Below are positions 1-9,140 of a stretch of 64,000 nt of DNA, piece by piece (position 1 is the stretch's first letter; each line of letters begins with the position of its first letter). The notes under the pieces are model-generated. The model did no database searches, was not told the origin of the DNA, and saw nothing but the letters and a program-made list of their open reading frames with translations. A program made the position numbers and the translations under genes. Origin of the DNA: Planctomycetota bacterium (GTDB lineage Bacteria > Planctomycetota > B15-G4); NCBI GenBank assembly GCA_029259715.1, contig JAJDEP010000003.1, forward strand, positions 237,370 through 301,369, given 5' to 3'.

Positions 1-88
1 AGTTCTTTGACATATCGCGTAGGCGTGTACGTATTCTGCGTACGTTCGGCGCAAGAAGCGGGAGGGGACAGAGCCGGTGCCACCCCCC

Positions 89-3000
89 TCACCCCCCTCC
101 GTCGAGGCCGTCGAGCCCGAGATCCCACTCACTCACCCGCTCGAGATAGCGGTTGATGACCCGCGTGGCCTCCACGGTGTTGATGCGGTACTCGAGCGTG
201 CCGTCGGGCAGACGGCCGTTGTCGGGCAGTTCGGGATTGCTGTAGCCGGCGTAGGGCCGCTGGAAGATGTGGCCGTTCTCCACCAGCTCATCCCAGATAC
301 GACGCGGGATGCGCGCGCGGAACAGGGCCGGGTCGGTCCGCTCCATGTAGGCCTGATGCAGGGCGTTCTGTGCGGACTCCCGCGTGTTCCCGAAGTTGGA
401 GGCGTCGTCGAATCCGCGGAACTCGAACCCCCGCGATGCGATGTCCGTGCCGTCGGCGCGCGAGCCATGCCATAGATCGACGGACGACGTGCCGGCATCC
501 TCGGGCACACGACTCCCGCGATGCCAATTGCCGGGCGGCTCGTGTCCCGTCGGACCGATGGCGAAGGGCAGATCCTCGGGACCCTCGAGGCGCGGTGGCG
601 CTGACGACGCAGCGGGGGCAGGCGGAGCCGGCGGCGCGGCGGCGCCCATCGGCCGCGTCACCGTCTCCGGTGCCCGCGGTCGCGGTGCGAGCGGATCCGT
701 CCGGGTCTTGTCGCCCCCGCCCGCACCTCCCGCGCCACCGGCCGGCGGATCGACACCTCCGGGAGGCCCGCGCGCACCGAGCGACCAGCTCTCGGGCACG
801 TTCGGCGGCGGTAGCAACCCGTACTGCGACCAATGCTCGGCCGGGATCTGATTGCGCCACAACGCCCGTTCCATGATCGCGTCGCCCTGTGCCGCCGTGA
901 GTCGCCCGCCGCCCGCGTCGGCGAGTTCGGAGCCATTGAAGCGCACGCCCGAAGTGATGGCGACGTCGGCCGCCACCTCGGCCGCCTCCACCTCGCCGCC
1001 CGGGCGCGTCTTGATCAGGATGCGCCGGTTGACGTCGTCGATCTGCCCCGCAAGTGTCGCGTCGATCTCTGGGTCGAGTCGCCGCAACCCGTCGAGCAGT
1101 TCGTGGACCCGGTGCCCGGTGACGCGGCCGGCGTCTCCACTAGCGGGCCGGAAGTACTTGTCCTCGCCGGGCAGCGGCGGCGGTCGCGGTGGCTCACCAC
1201 CGGCTCCACTCGAACCGCCTCCATCGCCTCCATCGCCGCGGCCGCCGTCGCCCCCGCCGCCGCCGGACCCGCCCCCTCGGCCATCACCCCCGCCGCCGTC
1301 GCCCGAACCGCCGGGGTCACGTGGACCGTCCCCACCGCCCGATCCGCCCCGGGGACCGCGCACATCGGGGAGCACCTCCGTCGGCGCATCGGGCGCTGCC
1401 CAGTCGGGATCGCCCGGCCGCCCCGCGCCCCCCGGCCGCGTGTCGTCGAAGCTGCGGTCGACGCGATCGATGTGGTCGTCGATGGCCTGGCGCCGCCGGC
1501 CCGGGTCGGAGATGCCTTCGACCTGCTCGAGGTAGCGGTCGAGGTTGCGGCGGAAGTCGTCGAGGCTCTGACCGGTGACGGCGGGGTCGTGGCCGCGGGT
1601 GAAGGCGCGCCCGGCCATGACCACGTCGGGCGGCTGACCCTTGCCCTCCCAGAAGCTCACCACGTCGGCCAGGTTTTCGTCGCGGACACCGTCGTGGTCC
1701 CGCAGGTAGTCGGCCAGTTGCTGTCGGTCGCCCCCGTCGTACCCGTGGCCGCCGGGGCCCACCTCATCGATGCGCACCGGGTCGGCATCGACACCGGGCG
1801 TCGGGTTGCGCAGGTCGCCGTGCTGCGTCACGCCGTCGTTGTGCCCGGCGGGTGTGGCATCCGCCACCTCTTCGCCACCGCCGGCACGGGGTTGCCGCAG
1901 GCTGCCGGGATCCGTATCGCCGTCGAGACCGTCGAAGGCGCCTTCATCGGAGCGCGCATGCACACCGTCGCCCCCCGGACGCGAGACGATCACGTTGGCG
2001 TCGGCACCGTCCGCGGCGGCCACGACGCCGTCGGCCGCGTCCGCCGGCCGGGAGGCGCCCTGCGCCTCGGCCACGCGCACGATCGCTTCCGGGTGGGCCG
2101 GCAGGTTGCGGGTGCCGGTGCCCCCGTCGGCCGCAGCCGACGCAGCATCTGGCGCTCCGCCACTCGACGGACCGATGTCCCCTGTGCCGCCGCTCCCCCG
2201 CGCCTCGCCGACCATGCGGTCGAAGATGGCCCGGTCGCGCGAGTTGAGGCTGCCGACGCCGTCGCGCGCGGCGTGGTGCCAGACCAGCGCCCGCGTCCCC
2301 TCGGACACGTCGATGCGGCGCGTACGGATCAGCTCGAGCGCCTTGGGCCCGACGTTGAGGCTGTGCGACACGGCCACGGTGAACAGGGCCTGCGCGAGGC
2401 TCACCGACGAGACCTTGGCGCTGTCGGCGCGCGACGCACCCGCGACGCCCGCCACGCCCAGCGCGAAGCGCTCCTCCTCCCAGCTCTCGACCCATTGGTT
2501 GGTCTCGATGGCGGTGATGTAGAGGTCGAACAGGTCGAGCGAGCCCATGGCGTACTCGCTGGCCCGCAAGGCCCGGGCCGCGACGAGGCTGGTGCGCGCG
2601 AACGTCGGCAGCACGACACCACCCACCGCGAAGGGCGCCGTCACCGCCAGGATCGCCACATCGCTGTCGATGGACGAGTACTCCTCCTGGGCGGCGACGC
2701 AGGCCGCGACGACGTAGAGCGTGCGCAGGCGCGAGCGGGCCACGGTGTCGGGCACCAGCCGCGGCCAGGCCGGCTCGCCGACGTGCGGCCGACGCACCAT
2801 CTGCGGGATGATGCGCATCACGATCTGGTCGAGGCCCGGCCCCACCACCTTCAGCAGCTCGCCGATGTCACAGTCGTCGACCGCCTGCGCTCGCGCCAGG
2901 GCGGCCACGGCACGGCTCAGCGACTTGCCCTTGGCCTGGGCAATGACGACGGCGCAATCCTCGAGGAACTCCTCCCACTCGGGGTCGCCGGTCCAGTCGG

Positions 3001-4810
3001 CCACGTCGGCGTTCTGCCAGCGGAGCTGGTTGTGCGACAGGACCGCGAAGAGGGAGTAGGTCAGGTTCTGGCCGTCGATGGGGTTGTGGACGTCCTGCAC
3101 ATCGAAGGCGAAGAGGCCGTGCCGTTCGCGGGCCCACGCGCGCTGGATCAGGTCGATGGTCTCGGCGCGCCGCACCGCTGTCCACGCGTCGTGTTGCACC
3201 TCGATGATCGGCGCCGGCGCGTCGAAGTCGACCGGGTTGGCGTCGTTCGCGTCCGCGACGTAGCCGGTGAGCGCCGCGACGAGCTCATCACGCAGCAGCA
3301 ACGCCGCGGCGTGGTCCTCCAACTCGATCTCCGTGCGCAGCACCCGGATGTCGTCCTCGGGGTCGTCGAAGAAGAGCAGCGGCGGGAAGACGATCTTCGG
3401 CGCGAGGTTCATGAACGACTCGGTCAGGATGACGTTGTCGAACTCCGTCACGCTCTGCCCCGACTCGCGGCACCGCCGGGCCCTCTCCAACGCCTCCTCC
3501 CAGCGGGTCGGCGGCTGCTCGACGACCGACACGATGCCCACCGACTTGCCTCCCGACGGCGGAATGACGTCGACCTGCGCCGCCTGCAGCGCGTCGCCGT
3601 CGCCGGCCTGCACGATGCCCAGGCCCAGCGCCGGCGCGCGCTCGTCCGCGCCGATGAGCTGCAGCGCCGCCGAGCGGTACAGGCTCGGGTCGTCGTCGCT
3701 GCGGTCGAGCGCCACCTCCACCGGCTCGCCGTCCGGCCGCCGGATCACATAGCGGTGGCGCTCGGCGTATGGCGGGGCGACGTACCGCGCCTGCAGGTGG
3801 AACTGTTCGCCCGTGTAGAGCAGCTCCGCCGGCTCGAACCCGGCGATGGCCCGCACATAGCGGATGTCGACCGGCTCGACGTCCGGCAGGTCGGGCAACC
3901 ACACGCCGGGCTGGGCGTTGAGGGTGAGGCCCTTGGGATCGGCATCGAGTTGCGGCGCAAGCACCACTTCAACATCGAGGGTACGCCGCTCGCGAGGACC
4001 GGGACGCGTGCGCCCCGTGGCGACGACCTGCTCGGAGAGCGACGCGAACTCCAACCGGCTGCGCGGCGTCAGCGGCAGGTGGCGGCCGGCGAGCGTGAGC
4101 CAGGTGGTGCGCGCAGCGTCGGGCCGCTCCAGCGCCACCACCGCCTCGATGTGCGGGGGCATGCGCACCCAGCGCTCGGGCGCCGACACCTTCAGCTCGG
4201 CGGCGTCGTAGTCCCCGTGCCGGCTGAAGCGCATCTGTCCCGGGTTCGCGACCTCGTATTCCCAGTGGCCCTCCAGCGACTCGACCGGGTCGGTGCCGGG
4301 GTCGGCGAGGATGACGCGCAAGGGGCCCCGCGGTCCCTGGCCTGCGGCGACGCGGATCGACGCCTCGCCGCCCTCCAGCGACGCCACCAGCTCGCTGCCC
4401 ACCGGCACGGCGATGGGCGTCGCCCCAGCGACCGGTGGCGGCAACGTCGCAGCGGAGGTGTCGCCGTTCCTGTCGCCGGGCAACGGATGCCCCTCGATCG
4501 GAAACTCGGCCACCAGCCGGCCGTCCTCCAGGCGCGCCTTGCCCTCGATGCGGTGGATCGCGCCCGTCTGCGGATGCACGAGGTCGAGGTGCGCACCGAC
4601 ACCCCCGATCTCGACGAAGCCCGCGACCCGCTCCAAGGCCGCGTCGTCGTAGGCGATGGCCCAGTCGCCCTCGTACCACTCGCGCTCGTCGGCGGCCGCC
4701 GCAACGGGCGCCGCTACCGCGGTCTCACTTGCCACGGGCGTTGCCATCGCGACGACGAGCGTCAGCAGGAACACGAACCAACGCGTCATCATCGTGCGCC
4801 GCACCGTCAT
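89..4810 (-). CDS. Large secreted polymorphic-toxin-like protein with possible ADP-ribosyltransferase C-terminus
   Basis: This 1573-residue protein begins with a Sec-type signal peptide (basic MTVRRTMMTR, then a hydrophobic stretch to about residue 33). A roughly 800-residue mixed region without a recognised domain follows. It contains a hydrophobic stretch (AILAVTAPFAVGGVVLPTF) and a predominantly helical part. From about residue 880 it becomes low-complexity and Gly/Asp/Pro-rich, with an extreme Gly-rich linker at about 1157-1213. The last ~130 residues are compact again: DLWHGSRADGTDIASRGFEF (His1448) and, near the end, GTLEYRIN (Glu1540). The W-H-G-S start, a middle Tyr-rich part and a late Glu are what I expect of an H-Y-E ADP-ribosyltransferase fold. 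The order signal, long body, flexible linker and short C-terminal domain is the layout of polymorphic toxins. The ATG overlaps the stop of the upstream gene (ATGA), so it is the last seen gene of a coupled operon. No immunity gene is visible because the window ends. The toxin assignment is inference. Confidence 0.55.
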   Translation of the reverse strand: MTVRRTMMTRWFVFLLTLVVAMATPVASETAVAAPVAAAADEREWYEGDWAIAYDDAALERVAGFVEIGGVGAHLDLVHPQTGAIHRIEGKARLEDGRLVAEFPIEGHPLPGDRNGDTSAATLPPPVAGATPIAVPVGSELVASLEGGEASIRVAAGQGPRGPLRVILADPGTDPVESLEGHWEYEVANPGQMRFSRHGDYDAAELKVSAPERWVRMPPHIEAVVALERPDAARTTWLTLAGRHLPLTPRSRLEFASLSEQVVATGRTRPGPRERRTLDVEVVLAPQLDADPKGLTLNAQPGVWLPDLPDVEPVDIRYVRAIAGFEPAELLYTGEQFHLQARYVAPPYAERHRYVIRRPDGEPVEVALDRSDDDPSLYRSAALQLIGADERAPALGLGIVQAGDGDALQAAQVDVIPPSGGKSVGIVSVVEQPPTRWEEALERARRCRESGQSVTEFDNVILTESFMNLAPKIVFPPLLFFDDPEDDIRVLRTEIELEDHAAALLLRDELVAALTGYVADANDANPVDFDAPAPIIEVQHDAWTAVRRAETIDLIQRAWARERHGLFAFDVQDVHNPIDGQNLTYSLFAVLSHNQLRWQNADVADWTGDPEWEEFLEDCAVVIAQAKGKSLSRAVAALARAQAVDDCDIGELLKVVGPGLDQIVMRIIPQMVRRPHVGEPAWPRLVPDTVARSRLRTLYVVAACVAAQEEYSSIDSDVAILAVTAPFAVGGVVLPTFARTSLVAARALRASEYAMGSLDLFDLYITAIETNQWVESWEEERFALGVAGVAGASRADSAKVSSVSLAQALFTVAVSHSLNVGPKALELIRTRRIDVSEGTRALVWHHAARDGVGSLNSRDRAIFDRMVGEARGSGGTGDIGPSSGGAPDAASAAADGGTGTRNLPAHPEAIVRVAEAQGASRPADAADGVVAAADGADANVIVSRPGGDGVHARSDEGAFDGLDGDTDPGSLRQPRAGGGEEVADATPAGHNDGVTQHGDLRNPTPGVDADPVRIDEVGPGGHGYDGGDRQQLADYLRDHDGVRDENLADVVSFWEGKGQPPDVVMAGRAFTRGHDPAVTGQSLDDFRRNLDRYLEQVEGISDPGRRRQAIDDHIDRVDRSFDDTRPGGAGRPGDPDWAAPDAPTEVLPDVRGPRGGSGGGDGPRDPGGSGDGGGGDGRGGGSGGGGGDGGRGDGGDGGGSSGAGGEPPRPPPLPGEDKYFRPASGDAGRVTGHRVHELLDGLRRLDPEIDATLAGQIDDVNRRILIKTRPGGEVEAAEVAADVAITSGVRFNGSELADAGGGRLTAAQGDAIMERALWRNQIPAEHWSQYGLLPPPNVPESWSLGARGPPGGVDPPAGGAGGAGGGDKTRTDPLAPRPRAPETVTRPMGAAAPPAPPAPAASSAPPRLEGPEDLPFAIGPTGHEPPGNWHRGSRVPEDAGTSSVDLWHGSRADGTDIASRGFEFRGFDDASNFGNTRESAQNALHQAYMERTDPALFRARIPRRIWDELVENGHIFQRPYAGYSNPELPDNGRLPDGTLEYRINTVEATRVINRYLERVSEWDLGLDGLDGGG

Positions 4811-5619
4811 CGCCCGCCGCCTTCGGAGCCGTCGGTCCGCGTGGCTCCGGGCGGCGGCGGAACGACGTAGAACGGCCCGCCCACGTAAGTGCGCGGACGC
4901 ACCCGCTCGACGGGAAATGCGAGCGAGCCGCCCGGCCAGCTCAGCGCGGCGGTCTTGACCGCCTCGTCCCGCTCACCGGGAAAGATCGCCTCAACCCAGA
5001 AGGCCTCGCCCATCGGCAGTTCGTCGAACCAGCCGTTCAGGCCGTCCGCGGTGCGCAGGTAGCGCAGACGCGGCGGGCCCGCGCCGGGGTCACGCGCGTG
5101 GATGTCCAGCGGGACTTCGGGCTTGCTCAACAGCCGCAGGTGATCGAACGGTTGCACCAGCGGGTAGCTGAGCCGGCCCTGGCCGAGCAGACGCCTCGTC
5201 TCGGTATCGTCGAGCACCTTGGTGTAGTCCTTCAGCTTTGCCATCACCTGCAGCGCCTCGATGCGCAGCGCCCGCTGGATCTCCGGATCGAGCCGTGCGG
5301 AGATGTGCAGGTCCGAGGCGCCGATGCGCAGCTTGACGAGGTAGATGCTGGCCACGCTGCGCTCGTAGTAGGGCGTGATCTCCACAGCCAGGTGGGCATC
5401 GAAGCGCGCCGCGCCGGTGCCGTCCGACTCGCGGATGACCCGCGCCACGTCGTTGATCACGCACACGATGCAACCATCGCCGACCTGATCGACCGCTCCC
5501 GCTTCCGAATCGTAGAGCATCAGCGCGGTGCGGGTTTCCGAAGGCGGCGCTTCGCCTTCATCGGGTACGTCGCCCGGCAACGCGAACGCGACGAGGATCA
5601 GGGCGGCCAGTCGTTTCAT
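4807..5619 (-). CDS. Exported protein of unknown function, middle gene of toxin-like operon
   Basis: This 270-residue protein has a short signal peptide (MKRLAALILVAFALPG). I do not recognise the mature part. It has a Cys pair in CIVCVIND near residue 55, a helical central segment and a Pro/Gly-rich C-terminus. The start codon overlaps the stop of the preceding gene and its stop overlaps the start of the following one, both as ATGA, so the three proteins are probably made together. Its size and position would suit a chaperone, adaptor or structural partner of the large downstream secreted protein, but the sequence does not show that directly. Confidence 0.6.
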   Translation of the reverse strand: MKRLAALILVAFALPGDVPDEGEAPPSETRTALMLYDSEAGAVDQVGDGCIVCVINDVARVIRESDGTGAARFDAHLAVEITPYYERSVASIYLVKLRIGASDLHISARLDPEIQRALRIEALQVMAKLKDYTKVLDDTETRRLLGQGRLSYPLVQPFDHLRLLSKPEVPLDIHARDPGAGPPRLRYLRTADGLNGWFDELPMGEAFWVEAIFPGERDEAVKTAALSWPGGSLAFPVERVRPRTYVGGPFYVVPPPPGATRTDGSEGGGR

Positions 5620-7937
5620 CGAGGCGTCTCCGCTTCCGGGCTTCCGGGCGCAGGTTCACGAGCACCCTCGCTCTCGGCCGTGGACTCGCGACCGCCCTCC
5701 CGCGCGGACGCAGGCTCCGCACCGAGCCCGGAGCGCCGGGCGTGACGCGCAAAGTCGCTCAGACCGAGGTCGAAGACGAAGTCGCGCCCCTGCTCGAGGA
5801 ATTCGAAGCGCACGTCGAGGTAGCGCCCGTCGAGATCGAGTCGCTCCATCGCTGCGCTGTAGAGCTCGAAGCCATCCGCATCGACGCCCTCCCGCTGCAG
5901 CGCGGTGCTGCCCTGCGGGCCCCGCAGCCATACGCCGGCCACCAGCTTGCGCCCGTCGTCGACGGTGTAGGCATGGTGGTCCCACTCGGCCGGGTCGCCC
6001 TGGTTCTTCGCGATCATCGTGGCCAGTCCGCCGACGCCGTCGTAGCTGTGCGCCACCTGGTCGATGTGCAATCCCAGGACGAGCCGACCCGAGGCCCACG
6101 CCGGCCGCACCTCGAGCACTCCACTCAGCACCCCGCCGTAGCTGGGATTCTCCTCCAGCCGCCGGAACATGTACGCCTCGCGCTCGATACCGTCCGGGAA
6201 GTCGCCGTACGCCGGCGGACGCGGGATGAAGGCGACGGCGTGCAACGCGAGCGCGAGGTCGACGAAGTGCGCCTCTGGCTCGCCGTCCGATCGCAGCGGC
6301 GCCAGAGCGGCGACCAGGTCGTCGTGGTCGACGTGGTTGAACTGCCACGGGAAGTGCGGACGCTCGCGCAGCTGCGCGACGTACAAATCAAGAGCCTCGG
6401 GCTCGGGACACCACGGCATCTCCGTGAAGAACTCCTGCCCCGCATGGACGAGCTGGTCGGGGGTCAGCGTCCAGCGCGTGCCGCCCCAGCGCCAGTCGAT
6501 GTTGATGTCGACGCCGTAGTGGACCAGCCCGCGCAGCCACCAGGCCGCCGTGCGCTCGTTGGGCCGGAAATTGGACGTGAGGAAGTCGAAGTAGCGACCG
6601 TAATCGAGGTCCTGCTGGCGCGTGTCGCCGGGGGCGGCGGGATCGGCGAAGGTCTTCACCGCCCGGACGATGTACGCGGCGCGGGCGTGGTCGAGGAAGG
6701 CGTTCTGATCTTCGGGAGCAAACGGCCGCAAGCGGTGGACGACGGCCGGCGCCGACCAGAAATTCCAGAGCTCGTCCATGGAGACGGTGAGCAGCGGGCG
6801 CGGGTCGGCCGCGAACGGGATCAGGAATTCGAGATGGCGCCGGTTGAGGGCCGCCTGCGCCAGCAAGCGGCGATCATCGTCATCGCCGTGCGCGAGCAGG
6901 ACCGCCGCCGCGAATTCCAGTCCCGCTTCGTAGCGTTGCACCGGGATGTCCTTGGTCTCCTCGCCGGCCTGCTTCGCAGCGACGTAGCGACTCCGCGCGG
7001 ACACAGAGCGCTCCACGGTCTGGCGCGTGGCCGCCAGCATCGACGCGGACGGGCGATGCGCCAGGGCCTCGAACAGGGACCGCGGCCAGTCCGACTCATC
7101 GTCGGCGGCCAGGCGGGCGACGAGAGGCTGCGCATCGACGTCGATGCCGTAGCTGGCCAACGCGGCCGCCGACCAGAGGTCACCGTCGCGGGCCTTGCTC
7201 ATCAGCCGGCCGTCGCGGAGGGCCCCCCGGCGTAGGTCCATCAGCCCCTGGACGGCTCCGACGCCGATGCGTTCGCCGTCGGCTTCGGCGCCCACGGACG
7301 CGAAGATCAACCAGGCGAGGCGGTCCGTCGCCCAGTACCAGTGGCGCTGCGCGTCGGACAACTCGTTCTTGTCGGGCCGGTCGTCGAACCAGGTGCGGGC
7401 CGCACGAAGGGCATCATCCACCACCTCCGGAGCGACCCACGGTCGGGGCACCGACAGGATGTTGCGCCACGCGTCGAGCATGCGGTAGCGGTCGAGCACC
7501 TCGCCCATGGCCGGCTGCGACTTGAACTCGACGAGGAGCGGCTCGGTGCCATCGGCGTTCCCGGGCAGATGCTGCAACCAGAGGGCCTCGGGCCTCTCGA
7601 AGGACACCGCCACCACGTCGCCTTCGGTGACCTGCACCTGCTCGAAGGCGAGCGGGTCGAATTCCGGTGACACCGTGTAGTGGCCCGACGGGACGGCGAC
7701 CTCGGACACCATCGCCGTGGTGCGCGCAATCTCGGTGAAGTCACTATCGAAGACGGTGCAGGGCACGGGATGCGACCCGCCCACGCCATCGACGACCAGG
7801 CAGACGATGCGACCGCTTTCCGCGAGAGCCGGCCCAGGCGCAAGGAACTCGCTTGCGAGCAAACTCAGGGTGAGCGCGACGCCGACCCACCGACCGATGG
7901 CCGGAGCCCTCCGTCCGCTGATCCCGTGCAACGCCAA
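5616..7937 (-). CDS. Large exported protein of unknown function, first gene of toxin-like operon
   Basis: This 773-residue protein has an N-terminal signal peptide ending near PALAES (about residue 40). The next ~90 residues are beta-rich and resemble a carboxypeptidase-regulatory-like sandwich (SGHYTVSPEFDPLAF...VTEGDVVAVSF). The long remainder is largely helical with many Trp and Arg residues and no recognised domain. The last ~30 residues are Glu/Ala/Pro-rich. The TTG start is supported by an AAGGAGG Shine-Dalgarno about eight bases upstream, which is the best ribosome binding site in the operon and marks this as its first gene. Its stop overlaps the next start (ATGA). It is presumably periplasmic or secreted. 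Function is not known. Confidence 0.65.
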   Translation of the reverse strand: MALHGISGRRAPAIGRWVGVALTLSLLASEFLAPGPALAESGRIVCLVVDGVGGSHPVPCTVFDSDFTEIARTTAMVSEVAVPSGHYTVSPEFDPLAFEQVQVTEGDVVAVSFERPEALWLQHLPGNADGTEPLLVEFKSQPAMGEVLDRYRMLDAWRNILSVPRPWVAPEVVDDALRAARTWFDDRPDKNELSDAQRHWYWATDRLAWLIFASVGAEADGERIGVGAVQGLMDLRRGALRDGRLMSKARDGDLWSAAALASYGIDVDAQPLVARLAADDESDWPRSLFEALAHRPSASMLAATRQTVERSVSARSRYVAAKQAGEETKDIPVQRYEAGLEFAAAVLLAHGDDDDRRLLAQAALNRRHLEFLIPFAADPRPLLTVSMDELWNFWSAPAVVHRLRPFAPEDQNAFLDHARAAYIVRAVKTFADPAAPGDTRQQDLDYGRYFDFLTSNFRPNERTAAWWLRGLVHYGVDINIDWRWGGTRWTLTPDQLVHAGQEFFTEMPWCPEPEALDLYVAQLRERPHFPWQFNHVDHDDLVAALAPLRSDGEPEAHFVDLALALHAVAFIPRPPAYGDFPDGIEREAYMFRRLEENPSYGGVLSGVLEVRPAWASGRLVLGLHIDQVAHSYDGVGGLATMIAKNQGDPAEWDHHAYTVDDGRKLVAGVWLRGPQGSTALQREGVDADGFELYSAAMERLDLDGRYLDVRFEFLEQGRDFVFDLGLSDFARHARRSGLGAEPASAREGGRESTAESEGAREPAPGSPEAETPR

Positions 7938-8074
7938 GGCGCGCCCTCCTTCCCGAGCCCCGATGATATCAGGGCCCCGTCGAGTCGCGCTTCACCCCCA
8001 CCTGCCCGGCACCGGCAATTTCCTTGGCATCCACCCCCATTTCCCAACCCCAAGTGAACTCCCGCCCCCCTTCC

Positions 8075-8097
8075 TGGGACTCTATCCCTGAGTCCCA
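8075..8097 (+). promoter_or_regulatory. Perfect inverted repeat abutting the sigma-factor start codon
   Basis: GGGACTC and GAGTCCC form a perfect 7-bp stem with a 7-base loop at 8076-8096. One further T-A pair uses the A of the ATG at 8097. No convincing Shine-Dalgarno lies elsewhere just upstream, so the structure covers the ribosome-loading region. It could be an operator or an RNA hairpin limiting translation; the sequence does not say which. Confidence 0.5.
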
Positions 8098-8720
8098 TGA
8101 GCCCAACCGACGCAACCCTCTCCCGCCTGCTGGTCCTGCGCGCTCGCGCCGGTGACGAGGAGGCCTTCGTGGAGATCGTGAGCCGGCACGGCGCCCGCCT
8201 GCGGTACTACCTCGTCGGGCTCACCGGCCGCCCCCACGTGGCGGAGGACCTGCTGCAGGAAACATGGCTGGTCGCCTGGCGCCGCCTGCGCACCCTGCGC
8301 GAACCCGACGCCCTGACCACCTGGCTCTATCGCATCGCCCGCAACCTGGCCGTCAAGGCCCTGCGCCGCGAGCGGGCCTGGGAGCCCCTGCCCGACGAAC
8401 CCGTCGCCGAGGAGGACGAGTCGGACTTCGGGGCCGAGGACGCGGCGGCCATCCACGCCGCCCTGCAATGCCTCAATCCCGTGCACCGCGACGTGCTCCT
8501 GCTGCAGTTCATGGAGGGGCTGACCTACGAGCAGATCGCCGAGGCCGTCGGTTGTCCGGTGGGCACCGTCCGCTCGCGCCTGCACCACGCCCGCCGGGCC
8601 CTGCGCGAGCAGCTCGTCCGCGACGCCCCCGACACCGTGCCGGAGACCCCGACCACACCACCTTCGAAACCCCCGTCCACCAGCGGCCCCACGGCCGCCC
8701 GGCAGGAGGACCTCACATGA
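8097..8720 (+). CDS. ECF-type RNA polymerase sigma factor
   Basis: This 207-residue protein has the two expected regions. Sigma region 2 lies at about residues 10-90, including AEDLLQETWLVAWRRL and WLYRIARNLAVKALRRE. Region 4 lies at about 115-175, with helix-turn-helix YEQIAEAVGCPVGTVRSRLH. A Pro/Thr-rich tail of about 30 residues follows. It would direct RNA polymerase to a dedicated set of promoters. The stop overlaps the start of the following membrane-protein gene (ATGA). That is the position usual for an anti-sigma factor, so the neighbour is a candidate regulator. The start codon sits inside a hairpin. Confidence 0.92.
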   Translation: MSPTDATLSRLLVLRARAGDEEAFVEIVSRHGARLRYYLVGLTGRPHVAEDLLQETWLVAWRRLRTLREPDALTTWLYRIARNLAVKALRRERAWEPLPDEPVAEEDESDFGAEDAAAIHAALQCLNPVHRDVLLLQFMEGLTYEQIAEAVGCPVGTVRSRLHHARRALREQLVRDAPDTVPETPTTPPSKPPSTSGPTAARQEDLT

Positions 8721-9130
8721 CCGCCCACCAACCCAACCCCAACCCCAACCCCCACCCCAACCCGAATCCCAGTCCCAACCGTCCCGAACTCGGCGAGGCA
8801 TTGCTCCGCGCCAGCGGAGCTGCCGAACCCGATCCCAACACCCTCCAGGAGATCCGCGCCATGATCGAAGACCAGAAGCAACTCCAGCTCCGCAACGGCC
8901 GCCACGCCGCCGCGGCCTGGATCGTCACCGCCCTGACCATGGGGCTCGCCTCCATGGCCGTCGGCCAGGTGGCCTACCTGGTGCTGCCCCTGTGCTCCGC
9001 GGTCTCGGTGATCCTCACCGTCCGCTGGCTGCTGTCCATGCGCTGGGGCGGCAACATGCGCAACCGCGAGCTGCTGCTGCAGCTCACCGAGGAGGTGCGC
9101 AGTCTGCGCGAGGAGCGCAACGGCGCCTGA
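8717..9130 (+). CDS. Small membrane protein coupled to the sigma factor
   Basis: This 137-residue protein begins with an Asn-Pro repeat (NPNPNPHPNPNPSPN). A soluble helix containing LQEIRAMIEDQKQLQLRN comes next, then two transmembrane helices (about residues 60-105), then a charged C-terminal coil ending SLREERNGA. The start is chosen at the ATG that overlaps the sigma-factor stop; a longer open frame upstream merely shadows the sigma gene. No zinc-binding anti-sigma motif is present. It may still control the sigma factor because of coupling and membrane location, but this is inference. Confidence 0.7.
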   Translation: MTAHQPNPNPNPHPNPNPSPNRPELGEALLRASGAAEPDPNTLQEIRAMIEDQKQLQLRNGRHAAAAWIVTALTMGLASMAVGQVAYLVLPLCSAVSVILTVRWLLSMRWGGNMRNRELLLQLTEEVRSLREERNGA

Positions 9131-9140
9131 CCGTCCGGCT

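Noticed and set aside
1..40. TTCTTTGACAT at the left edge, like sequences seen beside CRISPR arrays, and a TTGACA box.
   Set aside because: No repeats or spacers follow, the -10 match is weak and no plus-strand gene lies downstream.
833..4870. A 1345-codon open frame on the plus strand opposite the large toxin-like gene.
   Set aside because: Its product is Arg/His/Val-rich without domain or signal, as expected of the complement of very GC-rich coding DNA; the minus-strand frame has a signal peptide, coupled start and sensible composition.
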